This document shows, in pieces, positions 1 through 8,721 of a stretch of 23,072 nt of DNA. The position numbers and the translations under genes are program-made. This DNA is from Sphingomonas sp. CCH21-G11. GTDB taxonomy: Bacteria; Pseudomonadota; Alphaproteobacteria; Sphingomonadales; Sphingomonadaceae. The DNA lies in NCBI RefSeq assembly GCF_001555965.1, contig NZ_LSHX01000052.1, forward strand, positions 132,501 to 155,572, written 5' to 3'. The notes beneath the pieces are model-generated. The model saw only the letters and a program-made list of their open reading frames with translations, was not told the DNA's origin and made no database searches. The stretch's first letter is position 1. Every line of letters begins with the position of its first letter.

Positions 1-795
1 GTCGCCGCCAGCCAGTTGCTCGGCTTCCTCCAGTTCCAGGCCGACGTGCTGATCGCCGGGCGGCTCTTCGCGCCCGAAGCGGTCGGGTTCTACACCACCG
101 GCCTGTTCCTGGCCCAGCTGTTCAACAACAAGTTCCTGCCCGCGCTGAACGAGATCAGCTTTTCGGCCTATGCCCGGATCAAGTCGGATCCGCTGGCGCC
201 GGGGCGCGCGCTGGTGCGGTCGGTCCGTCTGATCATGATCGTCGCCATGCCCTTCTATTTCGGGCTGGCAGTGACCGCCGAGCCCGTCGTCGCGCTCGTG
301 CTCGGTCCCAAATGGCTGGGCGCGGCGCCGCTCGTCCAGCTGATCGCGCTGGCCATGCCGGCGATGACGGTCCAGATGCTGCTGCAACCGGCGAGCGACG
401 CGATCGGGCGCCCCGGCATCGCCGCGGGCAACAGCGCGATCGGCGCGGTGATCGTCCCGCTCGCTTTCCTGGTCGGCGCGCAATGGGGGGTGACGGGCAT
501 CGCCGCGTCGTGGCTGGTCGCCTATCCGTTGCTGCTGTTGATCTGTGCGCGGCGAACGTTGCCGGTGCTGGGGGTGACGGGGATGCAAGTCGTTCGTGCG
601 GCCGCCCCCGCGGTGATCGCGGCGTGCGCGATGGCGCTGATCGTCACGCTGGCGGATTCGGCCCTCGCTGCGCCGGCCGCGTTCCGCCTGCCCCTGCTCA
701 TCGCGCTCGGCGCGGCGAGCTATGCCGGCTGGCTGGCGGTGTTCGCGCGTTCAACCGTGGTCGAGCTGATGGCGCTGGTCCGCCGCACGGGCTGA
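1..795 (+). CDS. Polysaccharide flippase (Wzx/MATE-like), 5' end missing
   Basis: The reading frame is open from base 1, so the gene begins before the window; 264 C-terminal codons remain. The product is strongly hydrophobic with several membrane segments, for example around window codons 75-100, 115-135, 140-180 and 195-245. It resembles the C-terminal half of oligosaccharide flippases of the polysaccharide biosynthesis / MOP superfamily: an early stretch reading QFQADVLIAGRLF, then VGFYTTGLFLAQL, and later GPKWLGAAPLVQLIALAMP. Such proteins carry undecaprenyl-linked glycans across the inner membrane for capsule, EPS or O-antigen synthesis. The convergent glycosyltransferase-like gene fits an exopolysaccharide locus extending left of the window. 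The TTG at 16 is an internal Leu codon, not the start. The last 76 nt overlap the opposite gene. The general family is fairly certain; the substrate cannot be told. Confidence 0.85.
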   Translation, partial: VAASQLLGFLQFQADVLIAGRLFAPEAVGFYTTGLFLAQLFNNKFLPALNEISFSAYARIKSDPLAPGRALVRSVRLIMIVAMPFYFGLAVTAEPVVALVLGPKWLGAAPLVQLIALAMPAMTVQMLLQPASDAIGRPGIAAGNSAIGAVIVPLAFLVGAQWGVTGIAASWLVAYPLLLLICARRTLPVLGVTGMQVVRAAAPAVIAACAMALIVTLADSALAAPAAFRLPLLIALGAASYAGWLAVFARSTVVELMALVRRTG

Positions 796-1721
796 TCGCG
801 CAGCCGCGCAATCGCCGCGCGCGTCGCGTCGATATAGGCCATGCCGTTGAACCGGCACGTACCGATGAAATGGGCAAAGCGCGCATCCGTCGGCACGCCC
901 TCGTCCCAGAAATTGAAATAGCGGTGATAGGGGAGCAGCAGCGGATCGGACTGGTTGGCGACGACGAAATTGGACGTCACCTGCTCGCTGCCCCAGCGTT
1001 CCCAGCGCGCGCGCCCGATCTCGCGCTCGACCGCGACCGAGAAGGCTTCGGCGGGCGCACGCCCCTCGCCCGACCGCGCAAAGCCCGCAAAGCCGGCGCA
1101 GCCGCGCGCGTAGCGCAGCCGCGCGATGCCCGGCACGGCAATCCTGCCCAGCACCGATTCGGCCGCCTCCTGGACGTGCAGGCTCGGCGCGCTCAGGTCG
1201 ACCGGCGCGCGCGTCGCGGCAAAGGCGACGGCGTCCGCCAGTTCCGCCTCCGCCTCGCCGCGTAGCGTAAAGCTGCGCCCGGCGGCGACGGCGGCACGAA
1301 CTTCGGGCAGGTCGCCCAACGTCACCGTGTCCGAATCGGCCTGGATCACATAGGCGTCGCGGCGCAGGTCGAGCAGCGTGAGCAGCCGTTCCCACGTGCC
1401 CCCGACCGGACACGGCCCGACGTCGACCGCGCTGATCGGAATGATCCGGGGGTCACCCAGATGATGGCGCAGCACCGCGCGATCGCTGGCGGTGAAGGTG
1501 CCGTCGTCCAGAATGACGACGCGCCCGATGCCGCCGAGCCCTTGGTGCAGCGACTTGACCGACACGAGATAGGGGTAGAGCACCGCCGTCCCAGCCATGG
1601 CGAACAGAATTACGCCATCGTCAGCCGGCACGATCGGCGGGGTATCGAGCACCGCGCGCGCGATGCGTCGGTGCCACCATTGCTTGGCATAGAAATTGGC
1701 GTGTTCGGCGAGCGTCGGCAT
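720..1721 (-). CDS. Glycosyltransferase-like hypothetical protein
   Basis: This 333-residue soluble protein has no signal peptide or membrane helix. The segment YVIQADSDTVTLGDLPEV (about residues 125-141) holds an acidic DxD (D129, D131) after a beta strand, followed by the small-residue pattern seen in GT-A fold glycosyltransferases, where DxD binds the metal and nucleotide sugar. The N-terminus (NFYAKQWWHRRIAR) and the later YHRYFNFWDEG and HFIGTCRFNG stretches look conserved, but I cannot match them to a named family. The ATG at 1721 is preceded by AGGACA. Its 3' end runs 76 nt into the convergent flippase gene, so about 25 C-terminal residues are encoded antisense to it. The role is probably glycan assembly, inferred from the DxD and the neighbour. 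A different Rossmann-like enzyme cannot be excluded. Confidence 0.75.
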   Translation of the reverse strand: MPTLAEHANFYAKQWWHRRIARAVLDTPPIVPADDGVILFAMAGTAVLYPYLVSVKSLHQGLGGIGRVVILDDGTFTASDRAVLRHHLGDPRIIPISAVDVGPCPVGGTWERLLTLLDLRRDAYVIQADSDTVTLGDLPEVRAAVAAGRSFTLRGEAEAELADAVAFAATRAPVDLSAPSLHVQEAAESVLGRIAVPGIARLRYARGCAGFAGFARSGEGRAPAEAFSVAVEREIGRARWERWGSEQVTSNFVVANQSDPLLLPYHRYFNFWDEGVPTDARFAHFIGTCRFNGMAYIDATRAAIARLRDQPVRRTSAISSTTVERANTASQPA

Positions 1722-1764
1722 GGCCGGATGTCCTACGCCCGAATCTTTAAGGGAAGGTGCGCGT

Positions 1765-2193
1765 TCAGGCCGACTGGATATAGTCGCGCATGGCCGCCGC
1801 CTCGGCCTCGATGCGTTCGATCCGGAATTTCACCAGATCGCCGATCGACACGAAACCCACCAGCGTGCCGTCGTCCACCACCGGCAAGTGGCGGATCCGC
1901 CGCTTCGACATCAGCGACAGCGCGGCCAGCACCGCGTCGCCCGACGTGACCGTGATCGGCGGCGCGGTCATCAGGTCGCGCACCGGACGATCGAGCGCGG
2001 CCGCACCCTCCTGGTTGAGCGCATAAATCACGTCGCGCTCGGAAAAGATGCCGACGACCTTGCCGTCCTTCATCACCGGCACCGCGCCGATCCGCTTGCC
2101 CGCGATCAGCGCGACGGCAGCCGCGACCCGCTCGTCGCAACCGACCGAGATCACCTCGGTCCCCTTGCCCTTCAGGATTGCCGCTATCGTCAT
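1765..2193 (-). CDS. Two-CBS-domain protein
   Basis: The product has 142 residues and consists almost entirely of a CBS pair (Bateman module). CBS1 is about residues 8-65 (GAVPVMKDGKVVGIFSERDV) and CBS2 about residues 73-128 (RIRHLPVVDDGTLVGFVSIGDL). Both carry the usual hydrophobic-G-hydrophobic-S-x-x-D strand/helix signature. A short acidic helix follows. Such stand-alone proteins bind adenine nucleotides or SAM and signal energy or redox state; the ligand here is unknown. The frame is open further upstream, but the ATG at 2193 is preferred because a strong Shine-Dalgarno (GAGGAGGGA on the minus strand, 2198-2206) lies just before it. It is divergent from the small membrane protein gene starting at 2246, so the 52 nt between them must hold both promoters. 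Confidence 0.88.
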   Translation of the reverse strand: MTIAAILKGKGTEVISVGCDERVAAAVALIAGKRIGAVPVMKDGKVVGIFSERDVIYALNQEGAAALDRPVRDLMTAPPITVTSGDAVLAALSLMSKRRIRHLPVVDDGTLVGFVSIGDLVKFRIERIEAEAAAMRDYIQSA

Positions 2194-2245
2194 CGCGTCC
2201 CTCCTCGCTACCGCATCATTTCGTGCGCCGGAGGTTGAGCATTCC

Positions 2246-2569
2246 ATGATTCGCCCCCATTGGAAAGGGATGACACCACCTCGCCAAGGCCTCGACGACC
2301 CGGACTACGCCGCCCAGGCCTGGGGCCGCTATCGCCGGCTGCTCGGCTGGATGGGACTGTTCTCGGCCGCGTGCGGCGTGCTCGCCGTCTGGGTGCTGTG
2401 GCGCTGGACGGGCGCGATGCCGATCCACATGGGTATCGCCACCTTTCTGGGCGTATTCCTCACCATGCTGATCGCCGTCGCGCTGATGGGGCTGGTCTTC
2501 CTGAGCTCCGGCACCGGCCATGACGAACAGGTCGAGGACCCGCTGCGCGGTGAGGTGGACGTGGACTGA
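2246..2569 (+). CDS. Small two-helix membrane protein, hypothetical
   Basis: This 107-residue protein has a basic N-terminus, then two hydrophobic segments: about residues 35-55 (GLFSAACGVLAVWVLWRW) and about 65-90 (ATFLGVFLTMLIAVALMGLVFL). It ends in an acidic tail (DEQVEDPLRGEVDVD). The predicted form is an inner-membrane hairpin. The start at 2246 has GGAGG at 2230-2234; the alternative ATG at 2270 (MTPPRQGLDDPDY) has AAAGGG too close to it but is not excluded. From memory, short proteins with the GLDDPDYAAxAWxRYRRL pattern occur in sphingomonads without known function. Confidence 0.75.
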   Translation: MIRPHWKGMTPPRQGLDDPDYAAQAWGRYRRLLGWMGLFSAACGVLAVWVLWRWTGAMPIHMGIATFLGVFLTMLIAVALMGLVFLSSGTGHDEQVEDPLRGEVDVD

Positions 2570-2633
2570 GTTACCCACGCGGTTCCGCGAAGCTTCCGTG
2601 ACGACAAGCCGGCAACGGATCCCGCCTGCCGAA

Positions 2634-3179
2634 TCATTGTGCGATGATTAGATTGGCGAGCTTGTCCATCTCGGCCCGGCCCGCAGGCGGAAGCGGCGCC
2701 CCGTTGATCCACTCAACATAGAAGGACTGCCGCCACACCATTCGGAAATAGCGGGCGGTCCGTTTGAACGGCACCTCGAAACCCGGAGGCATGCTTCGAT
2801 CAGCCCCGGTGGCGAGAAGCCAGACGCTGCGCCCGGCGAGGGCGCGACCCGACGTGCGGTCGACCGGATCAAGAAGCAGATCGGTAAGGCGGTCGAAAAA
2901 TGCCTTCAGGGGCGCGCTCATCGCGTACCAGTAAACGGGGGTGGCGAAGACGATGTCCTGGCTTTCGAGCATCATCGTGACGACGCTGCGGAAATCATCG
3001 CGGTCGTCGTGACGCGCATAATCAAAGGGTGCGACCGTCAGCGTGGACAGGTCGACATGCTGTGCCCGCGCGCCCAACTTGCCGCTCAGGTACGCGACGA
3101 GCGCCCCGGTATGCCCATCCGTCCGCGCAGAGCCGGAAATCAGTGTGATGCGCCTTGTGCGCTCGTCGCCAGCAGCCAT
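2634..3179 (-). CDS. NADPH-dependent FMN reductase / flavodoxin-fold protein
   Basis: This 181-residue soluble protein has a flavodoxin-like fold. It opens with a strand and an FMN phosphate-binding loop, ITLISGSARTDGHT (about residues 11-24). The central IVFATPVYWYAMSAPLKAFFDR (about residues 76-97) is the hallmark of the NAD(P)H-dependent FMN reductase / flavodoxin_2 group, where the P-x-Y-W-Y loop contacts the isoalloxazine ring. It probably reduces quinones or other small acceptors; the substrate is not identifiable. The start ATG at 3179 gives the expected family length. It lies 112 nt downstream of the trehalase stop on the same strand and might be read through from that operon, but nothing suggests a functional link. 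Confidence 0.82.
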   Translation of the reverse strand: MAAGDERTRRITLISGSARTDGHTGALVAYLSGKLGARAQHVDLSTLTVAPFDYARHDDRDDFRSVVTMMLESQDIVFATPVYWYAMSAPLKAFFDRLTDLLLDPVDRTSGRALAGRSVWLLATGADRSMPPGFEVPFKRTARYFRMVWRQSFYVEWINGAPLPPAGRAEMDKLANLIIAQ

Positions 3180-3291
3180 CAGGGCATTCGACCGCGATTG
3201 CCGAAACGCGTCAACAGGCTGCCGGCGGGGTTGGCGTGCAATCGCTCGATTTCGAACCCGCCATCGTTGATGCCCGCGCGCATCCGATCAA

Positions 3292-4863
3292 CTATTCCCC
3301 CGCCACACCGCCTCCCTCCCCATAACGCGCAATCAGCGCGCGGGTGACTCCGTTGGTCCAGCCGAACCCGTCCTGGAGGGGATATTCGCCGCCGCCGCCG
3401 GGGCGGCGCTCCTCGACATCGTATTTCTCCAGCATCTTGCCGGTCTCGCGCCAGGCGCGTTCGACATTGCCGATCCACCGCGTCGCGATCTCGCGCGCCA
3501 GTTCGTCCTCGCCGTAACGCGCCAGACCGTCGACCGCGATCCATTGCAGCGGGGCCCAGCCATTGGGCGCATCCCATTGCTGGCCGGTACGGGTGAGCGT
3601 GGTGCGCAGTCCGCCAGGGGCCAGCAGCTTGGCGCGCACCGTCGCCGCCACCGCCGCCGCCTGCGCCTTGCTGGCGATGCCCGCAAACAGCGGATAGAGC
3701 GTGGCGGCGGACAGGACGGGCGTCACCTGCCGCGTCTCGCGATCCCAGTCGCCAAAGCGTCCTTCCGCGCCATTCCACAAATAGCGCGAGATCGCCGCCC
3801 GCCGCCGCTCAGCGCGCGTTGCAAAGTCGCGTGCGCATGCGCGATCCCCGCCGGCGCGACACCGCGTCGCGATCGCATCCTCCAGCGTCCACATCAGGCT
3901 GTTCAAGTCGACCGGCACGATGTCGGTGGTACGAATCGTCGCCAGCCGCGTGGGATCGCTCAGCCAGCGCGACGAATAGTCCCATCCGCTTTCCGCGCCC
4001 GCGCGCAGGTGACGGTACATGATCGCCGCATCGCGGTTGCTCTCGCGCGCGGTCGCCACATCCTCGGCCCAGCTTTCGTCACGAGGGGTCGACTTGTCGT
4101 CCCAATAGCGGTTGAGCAGCGTGCCGTCGGGCATCCGCACCACCCGCTCGCACGCGCCCTGCCGTTGCGCGCAGGCGGCACCACGCATCCAATAGGCATG
4201 CTCGGCCCGCAGCGCCGCCAGCCGCGCCCTGGCGAGCGCGGGTGAGTCGCTGTCGGACAGCCCGACCATCAGCGCGAAGAAAGGCGGCTGCGATCGGCTG
4301 AGATAATAGGTCCGCGTGCCGTTGGGGATATGCCCATAGCGATCGACCAGGCTGACGAAGTCGGCCAGCATCCCCTCGATCAGGTCGCCGCGGCCATCGA
4401 CCCTCAGCCCCAGCATCGTGAAATAGCTGTCCCAGTAATAGATTTCGCGGAATCGTCCGCCCGGCACCACATAGGGCGCGGGGAGCGCCAGTGCCGAAGA
4501 CCCCGCCGGCGGGTCGAGCGGTGGTCGGGTCAGCTGCGGCCACAGCCCCCTGATATGTGCGACGAGGTCGTCCGCGCGGGTCTCCGCGGGTGCATCGGGC
4601 AGGATGAAATGCCGCGCGACGAATGCCTTCAACTCGGCGCGCGTGCGGGGCCGCTCGCGGGCATACGCCTCCAGGATCGCCTGCGGCGTCGCGCGCGCGG
4701 TGGCGTCGACGAAGGTCTTGCCGTCGTCGAACACCCGCTCGCGCTGCACCGCCTCGAATAGCGGGCCGTACAGCTCCGCCGGGCTCCGGGGCGGGTCGGC
4801 CGCGGCGGTCAGCAGCAGCAGCCCCGCCGCCGCCAGGGCGCGCCATGTGTTCGTCAGAGCCAT
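3292..4863 (-). CDS. treA: Periplasmic trehalase, GH37
   Basis: The 523-residue product starts at ATG 4863 with a hydrophobic signal peptide (residues 1-22), so export to the periplasm is expected. It carries both trehalase signatures: PGGRFREIYYWDSYF (134-148) and QQWDAPNGWAP (428-438). The GGGGEYPLQDGFGWTNG stretch (489-505) supplies the likely catalytic base E493. The likely catalytic acid is D295, in ESGWDYSSRW. These residues were assigned by analogy with the E. coli GH37 enzyme. Trehalases hydrolyse alpha,alpha-trehalose to two glucoses. The frame stays open upstream to 4950, but that part overlaps the receptor 3' end and lacks a signal-peptide start. It begins 22 nt after the stop of the TonB receptor gene, so co-transcription is very likely. 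Confidence 0.93.
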   Translation of the reverse strand: MALTNTWRALAAAGLLLLTAAADPPRSPAELYGPLFEAVQRERVFDDGKTFVDATARATPQAILEAYARERPRTRAELKAFVARHFILPDAPAETRADDLVAHIRGLWPQLTRPPLDPPAGSSALALPAPYVVPGGRFREIYYWDSYFTMLGLRVDGRGDLIEGMLADFVSLVDRYGHIPNGTRTYYLSRSQPPFFALMVGLSDSDSPALARARLAALRAEHAYWMRGAACAQRQGACERVVRMPDGTLLNRYWDDKSTPRDESWAEDVATARESNRDAAIMYRHLRAGAESGWDYSSRWLSDPTRLATIRTTDIVPVDLNSLMWTLEDAIATRCRAGGDRACARDFATRAERRRAAISRYLWNGAEGRFGDWDRETRQVTPVLSAATLYPLFAGIASKAQAAAVAATVRAKLLAPGGLRTTLTRTGQQWDAPNGWAPLQWIAVDGLARYGEDELAREIATRWIGNVERAWRETGKMLEKYDVEERRPGGGGEYPLQDGFGWTNGVTRALIARYGEGGGVAGE

Positions 4864-4885
4864 GTCGCGCCCCTTCGCCCTCCGG

Positions 4886-7576
4886 TCAGAACTGATAGGC
4901 GGCCGTGAAGCGGAACGACCGGCCCAGGATCGGCCGCGCCAGGATGGCACCCGACCCCTGCGATCCGATCACGCGCGGATTGCCTTCGGTCAGCCCGATC
5001 TCGTCGGTCAGATTGTCGCCATAGAGCTGGAAGGTCCAGCGATCATCGACCTTGAGCGTCACGCCTGCATCCCATTTGACGAAGTTGGGCAGCACCTGAA
5101 GGTTCTCGACGTCGGAAAACCGGTCGCCGGTGTAGCCGATCGTCGTGAAGACGGTCCCCTCCATCCGGTCGCCGATCGGCGTCTTGTAGGACGGCGTCAC
5201 CCGCCATTGCCACTCGGGCTGGCGCTGCACACGATTGCCGGTGTTGTCGATTGTCCCGTTCGCGCTGAAGAAGTCGACATAGCTCGCGTCGAGATAGGTC
5301 AGCGACCCGGTGATCTGCAGCCCCTCGAACGGGCGCAGCGCACCTTCCAGCTCGACGCCGTTGGTTTCCGCGCCGCCGATCTGGGTCAGCGGCGGCTGGC
5401 CGACGATGATCTGGGTCGACGCCAGCCCCTCGAACTCGTTGCGGAACAGCGTGACATAGAGGTTGAGCAGGTCGGTCGACGCCTTGAGCCCGATTTCATA
5501 GCTGTCGACGCGCTGGGTGATGTCCAGCCCGTCGCGCAGATTGTCGAACTGCGGAAAGGTGTGCCCGCGGCTGTAGCGGGCGAACGCGCCGAACTGGCGG
5601 CTGAACTCGTAATTGGCACCCACCGTCCACGACCATTCGTCGCCTTCATAGTCGATCGTGTTGAACGTGCCGTTGAGCACGGCGATGTTGCGGTCGAACA
5701 GCGTGTTCGGGTTGCCGTCGACATCGGCGATGGTCGAATTATTCTCCACCCGCCCATCGACCGTGTGATTCTGATACCGGATGCCGGCATCGATGCGCAG
5801 CTGATCGGTCACCTGCAACTCGTCGACCAGGTAGAAGGCGATGTCCTCGCCCTCATAGCTGGCGTTGACATTGAAGAACGAGCCGCCGGCAAAGCCGTTG
5901 CGCGTCGCCTGCTGCAGCACGCCGCCATTGTTGATGACGAGGTCCAGCCGCCGCGCATTCGGCTCGGCCGTAAGCAGCTGGGCGTTGCCCAGATTCCACA
6001 GATCGTTCGATTCGTAACGCGTGTAGTAGAACCCGCCGGTCAGCGTGTTGCCGCCCGACTTGAACTCGAGCGCCAGGTCGTTGACGAACGCGTCGATGTC
6101 CTTGCGCACCGTCCAGAACCCGATCGGGATGACCAGCTGGTCGGCACCCACGCCTGCGCGATTGCCATCGGCGAAGTTCAGGCTGGCCACCGTTCCGCCC
6201 AGCCCGGCGGCATAGGCGGCGGCGGTCTGGGGCGTCGCCCCGCCGGGCACGAAACCGGTCGTGTCGGCACTGCCGGTCAGATAGCTCGCGCGATCGCGCA
6301 CGGTCAGGCCGTTGGCGAGCTCGTAATCGAAATTGATCCCGACATTGCCGATCCGCGCGCCGCGTCCGTCGGCCAGGTCGGCCGGCGTGCCGTCGGGCAG
6401 GATCGCGCGGCGGGTCTGCGGGCTGGCAAAGGTGCCGGTGCCCGCATCAAAGCCCGGAAAGCTGCGGATATTGTTGCCGTCCTGGATCACCGGGATCGGC
6501 AGCAGCCACTGGCCGCGATCGTCCAGGTAGCGGCCGAATACGAGCAGCGAACCGCGGTCGAACTCGTGCGACAGGTTGGCGGTGATCTGCCCGCCCTTTT
6601 CCGCCGTGAACTCGGCATCGCGAATGCCGTCGGACTGGGCGTAATAGCCGCCGATCATGAACCCGGTATTCGGCCCGATCGGACCCGAAACCACCGCGTC
6701 GATCCGTCCTTCACCGAAATCGGTCACGCCCAGCTTGACCAGACCCTCGAGCTCGGAGCCCGCCTGTTTCTGGACGAAGTTGACCGTCAGGCCCGGCTGC
6801 CCGGCGGAAAACAGCGCACCGGTGCCGCCGCGCACGGCTTCGACGCGCTGCAACGTCTCGTCGATGCGGATCAGCTGGCTGTTTTCCAGAAACGACAGCG
6901 TGGACGGCGGAAAGAACGGCACCCCCTGGGTCTGCAGCGTCACGAACTGGGCGTCGCCGCCCGAGGGATAGCCGCGCACGAAGATGTTGGCACCGTTCTG
7001 ACCGCCCGAGCTTTCGGCCGACACGCCGGGAATCGCGCGGAACAGGTCGGCGGTGGACGCGGGCGAAATCTGGTCGATCGCATCGTTGCTCAGCGTCGTT
7101 ACCGCGAACGCCGCATCCTGGCGCCGCGTGCCCGCCCCGGCGGTGCCGATGACGACGATATCCTCGGCCGGCGCGTCATCTTCGGCCTGCGCCGGGTCGC
7201 TGCCGGCGGCGGCGACATCCTGCGGCGTCGCCAGTGCCGCCGTCGCGTCGTCGCGCACGATCAGAAATGCGCCGCCGGGTGCCACGCGATGACGCAGCCC
7301 GGTGCCCTTGAGCAACCGGTCGAGCGCCTGTTCGGCGGTATAGTTCCCGCGCAGCGCACGCGCCCGCTTGCCCGCAACGATCTCGGGCGCGAACAGGATC
7401 TGCTGGTTGCTCTGGCGCGCGAACTCGGTCAGCGCATCGCCCAGGCTGTCGGCGCGGATCGACAGCTGAAGCGGCGGCGGGGCGGCATGGGCGGCTGCGA
7501 CCGGCACGACGGGGACGAGCATGGCACCGGCAAGAAGGCGCAGGGCAAGGCGGCTTAAGCGATGTGACTGACGCAT
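4886..7576 (-). CDS. TonB-dependent receptor with N-terminal STN domain
   Basis: This 896-residue outer-membrane transporter has a signal peptide (about 1-31, ending AHA). An STN signalling domain follows (about 36-108, SIRADSLGDALTEFARQSNQ), then a TonB-box-like DIVVIGT (139-145) and the plug (about 150-275, with NIFVRGYPSG and VEAVRGGTGALFSAGQPG). The beta-barrel runs to the terminal Phe of AAYQF. An STN domain marks transducing receptors that pass an occupancy signal through a FecR-type anti-sigma to an ECF sigma factor, and both genes lie directly upstream. The classical ligands are ferric siderophores. The trehalase 22 nt downstream suggests instead a sugar or a trehalose-containing compound, which is inference. 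The start at 7576 has AGAGGA upstream. The 98-nt gap after fecR probably holds its own promoter. Confidence 0.93.
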   Translation of the reverse strand: MRQSHRLSRLALRLLAGAMLVPVVPVAAAHAAPPPLQLSIRADSLGDALTEFARQSNQQILFAPEIVAGKRARALRGNYTAEQALDRLLKGTGLRHRVAPGGAFLIVRDDATAALATPQDVAAAGSDPAQAEDDAPAEDIVVIGTAGAGTRRQDAAFAVTTLSNDAIDQISPASTADLFRAIPGVSAESSGGQNGANIFVRGYPSGGDAQFVTLQTQGVPFFPPSTLSFLENSQLIRIDETLQRVEAVRGGTGALFSAGQPGLTVNFVQKQAGSELEGLVKLGVTDFGEGRIDAVVSGPIGPNTGFMIGGYYAQSDGIRDAEFTAEKGGQITANLSHEFDRGSLLVFGRYLDDRGQWLLPIPVIQDGNNIRSFPGFDAGTGTFASPQTRRAILPDGTPADLADGRGARIGNVGINFDYELANGLTVRDRASYLTGSADTTGFVPGGATPQTAAAYAAGLGGTVASLNFADGNRAGVGADQLVIPIGFWTVRKDIDAFVNDLALEFKSGGNTLTGGFYYTRYESNDLWNLGNAQLLTAEPNARRLDLVINNGGVLQQATRNGFAGGSFFNVNASYEGEDIAFYLVDELQVTDQLRIDAGIRYQNHTVDGRVENNSTIADVDGNPNTLFDRNIAVLNGTFNTIDYEGDEWSWTVGANYEFSRQFGAFARYSRGHTFPQFDNLRDGLDITQRVDSYEIGLKASTDLLNLYVTLFRNEFEGLASTQIIVGQPPLTQIGGAETNGVELEGALRPFEGLQITGSLTYLDASYVDFFSANGTIDNTGNRVQRQPEWQWRVTPSYKTPIGDRMEGTVFTTIGYTGDRFSDVENLQVLPNFVKWDAGVTLKVDDRWTFQLYGDNLTDEIGLTEGNPRVIGSQGSGAILARPILGRSFRFTAAYQF

Positions 7577-7674
7577 CTGGGTCCTCTCTGATAGCGGCCC
7601 GTCTGTGCAGGGCTCACTAGGACAAGACGCAATCGGGCGCGAAAGCCGAACCGGACGGGGGAAAATTTAGCCGT

Positions 7675-8721
7675 TCAGCGGCGCGTCAGCCAGATCGCGT
7701 CGTCGCGCGACCGCGCCTCCACGCCGAAACCAGCTTCCAGCGCCCCAATGAACGCGCGCGTGTCCTCGGCCCTGAACGCGCCGCTGATCCGCACCGTTGC
7801 CGTCGCGTCGTCGACGATGCGCAACGGGCGCGCGGCATAGCGGTTGAACTCGGCCACCGCCTCGCCGAGCGGCTGGTCGCGGAAGACCAGCAGCCCGCTG
7901 CGCCAGCTTTCGATCGGTGCCGGATCGGCGATGCGGCTGACGTCGACGCGGTCGGGGGTGGCGACCAACAGCTGGCTCGGCGCAATTGCAACGCTTGGCG
8001 CGACGTTGCGATTGTGCGCATTACCCGGCTGATCGACGCGCACCCTGCCCTCGATCAGCATGACTTCCAGCCTGCCGCGATCGATCCGCACGTCGAACGC
8101 GGTGCCCAGCGCGGTAATCTCGCGTCCGGCGGCAGCGACGACGAAGGGGCGCGCCGGGTTCTTGGCGACGTCGAACCAGGCCTGGCCACGCACCAATTCG
8201 ACGCGCCGCACCCCGGAAGTATAAGCGACGCGCAACGCGCTCCGCGTGTTCAGCATCACCCGCGTCCCGTCGCCGAGCGTCAGGTTGGCGCGCTGGCCGA
8301 CGCCTGTCGAATAGGCGCTGCCGGCGGCTGCAGCGACGCTGCGACCTTCGCGATCCGGCTGCATCCCGCCCGGGGCTTCGAACCTGCCCGCCGCCCAGCT
8401 GGCCAGGCCGATTGCAATGACCAGCGAAGCGGCGATCGGCACGATTGGCCGCCAGCGGTGCCGGGCGCCCGGCGACACCTCGCGCGCGCGTCCGACCCGC
8501 GCCAGCGTCTCGTCGCGCAGCGCGCGCAGCTCGGGCGTCGCGGCATAGTCGCGCGCCCACTGCTCGGCGCGCACCGCACGGTCATAGGCGTTGGCATTCG
8601 CCGGCGACTCCGCCCGCCAGCGATTGAAACGGGCAACCAGCGCCGGGCGCGCCGCGTCGCCCAGCCGCGCCCGCCAGCGCGCTGCCGCCAGTTCGATGTC
8701 GGGGGGCGCAGGATCAGTGAT
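7675..8721 (-). CDS. FecR-like anti-sigma factor; start codon non-canonical
   Basis: This is an inner-membrane regulator of the adjacent ECF sigma factor. The N-terminal cytoplasmic part has the DUF4880 pattern (IELAAARWRARLG, FNRWRAESPANANAYDRA). A single membrane helix follows (IVPIAASLVIAIGLASWAAG). The periplasmic FecR domain (LGDGTRVMLNTRSALRV, GQAWFDVAKNPARPFVV, VMLIEGRVRV) is followed by a short C-terminal STN-like part ending WLTRR. The first ATG/GTG/TTG in frame is the GTG at 8574, but that would remove most of the DUF4880 motif. Coding sequence clearly continues upstream, and the natural start would be the ATC at 8721, giving MTDPAPPDIEL, which overlaps the sigma stop codon and has GAGGA upstream. 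Function is confident; the exact start is uncertain, and a base error or mutation is possible. Confidence 0.85.
   Translation of the reverse strand: MTDPAPPDIELAAARWRARLGDAARPALVARFNRWRAESPANANAYDRAVRAEQWARDYAATPELRALRDETLARVGRAREVSPGARHRWRPIVPIAASLVIAIGLASWAAGRFEAPGGMQPDREGRSVAAAAGSAYSTGVGQRANLTLGDGTRVMLNTRSALRVAYTSGVRRVELVRGQAWFDVAKNPARPFVVAAAGREITALGTAFDVRIDRGRLEVMLIEGRVRVDQPGNAHNRNVAPSVAIAPSQLLVATPDRVDVSRIADPAPIESWRSGLLVFRDQPLGEAVAEFNRYAARPLRIVDDATATVRISGAFRAEDTRAFIGALEAGFGVEARSRDDAIWLTRR

Noticed and set aside
312..1265. 317-codon plus-strand frame over the flippase end and glycosyltransferase-like gene
   Set aside because: Arg/Gly/Ala-rich shadow frame without domain features, covering two better supported genes.
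3180..3291. Possible small gene between the trehalase and the flavin reductase
   Set aside because: No start with a ribosome site and no protein-like frame seen; treated as spacer.
4604..7558. 984-codon open frame on the plus strand
   Set aside because: It lies antisense to the receptor and trehalase genes, has the Arg/Gln/Ala-rich composition typical of GC-rich shadow frames and shows no domain, while the minus strand gives a full TonB receptor.
7577..7674. Possible ECF promoter before the receptor (CGTCTT on the minus strand, partly similar to CGTCTG before the sigma gene)
   Set aside because: Only a few shared bases and no convincing -35 partner at a matching distance; two examples are too few to call a motif.
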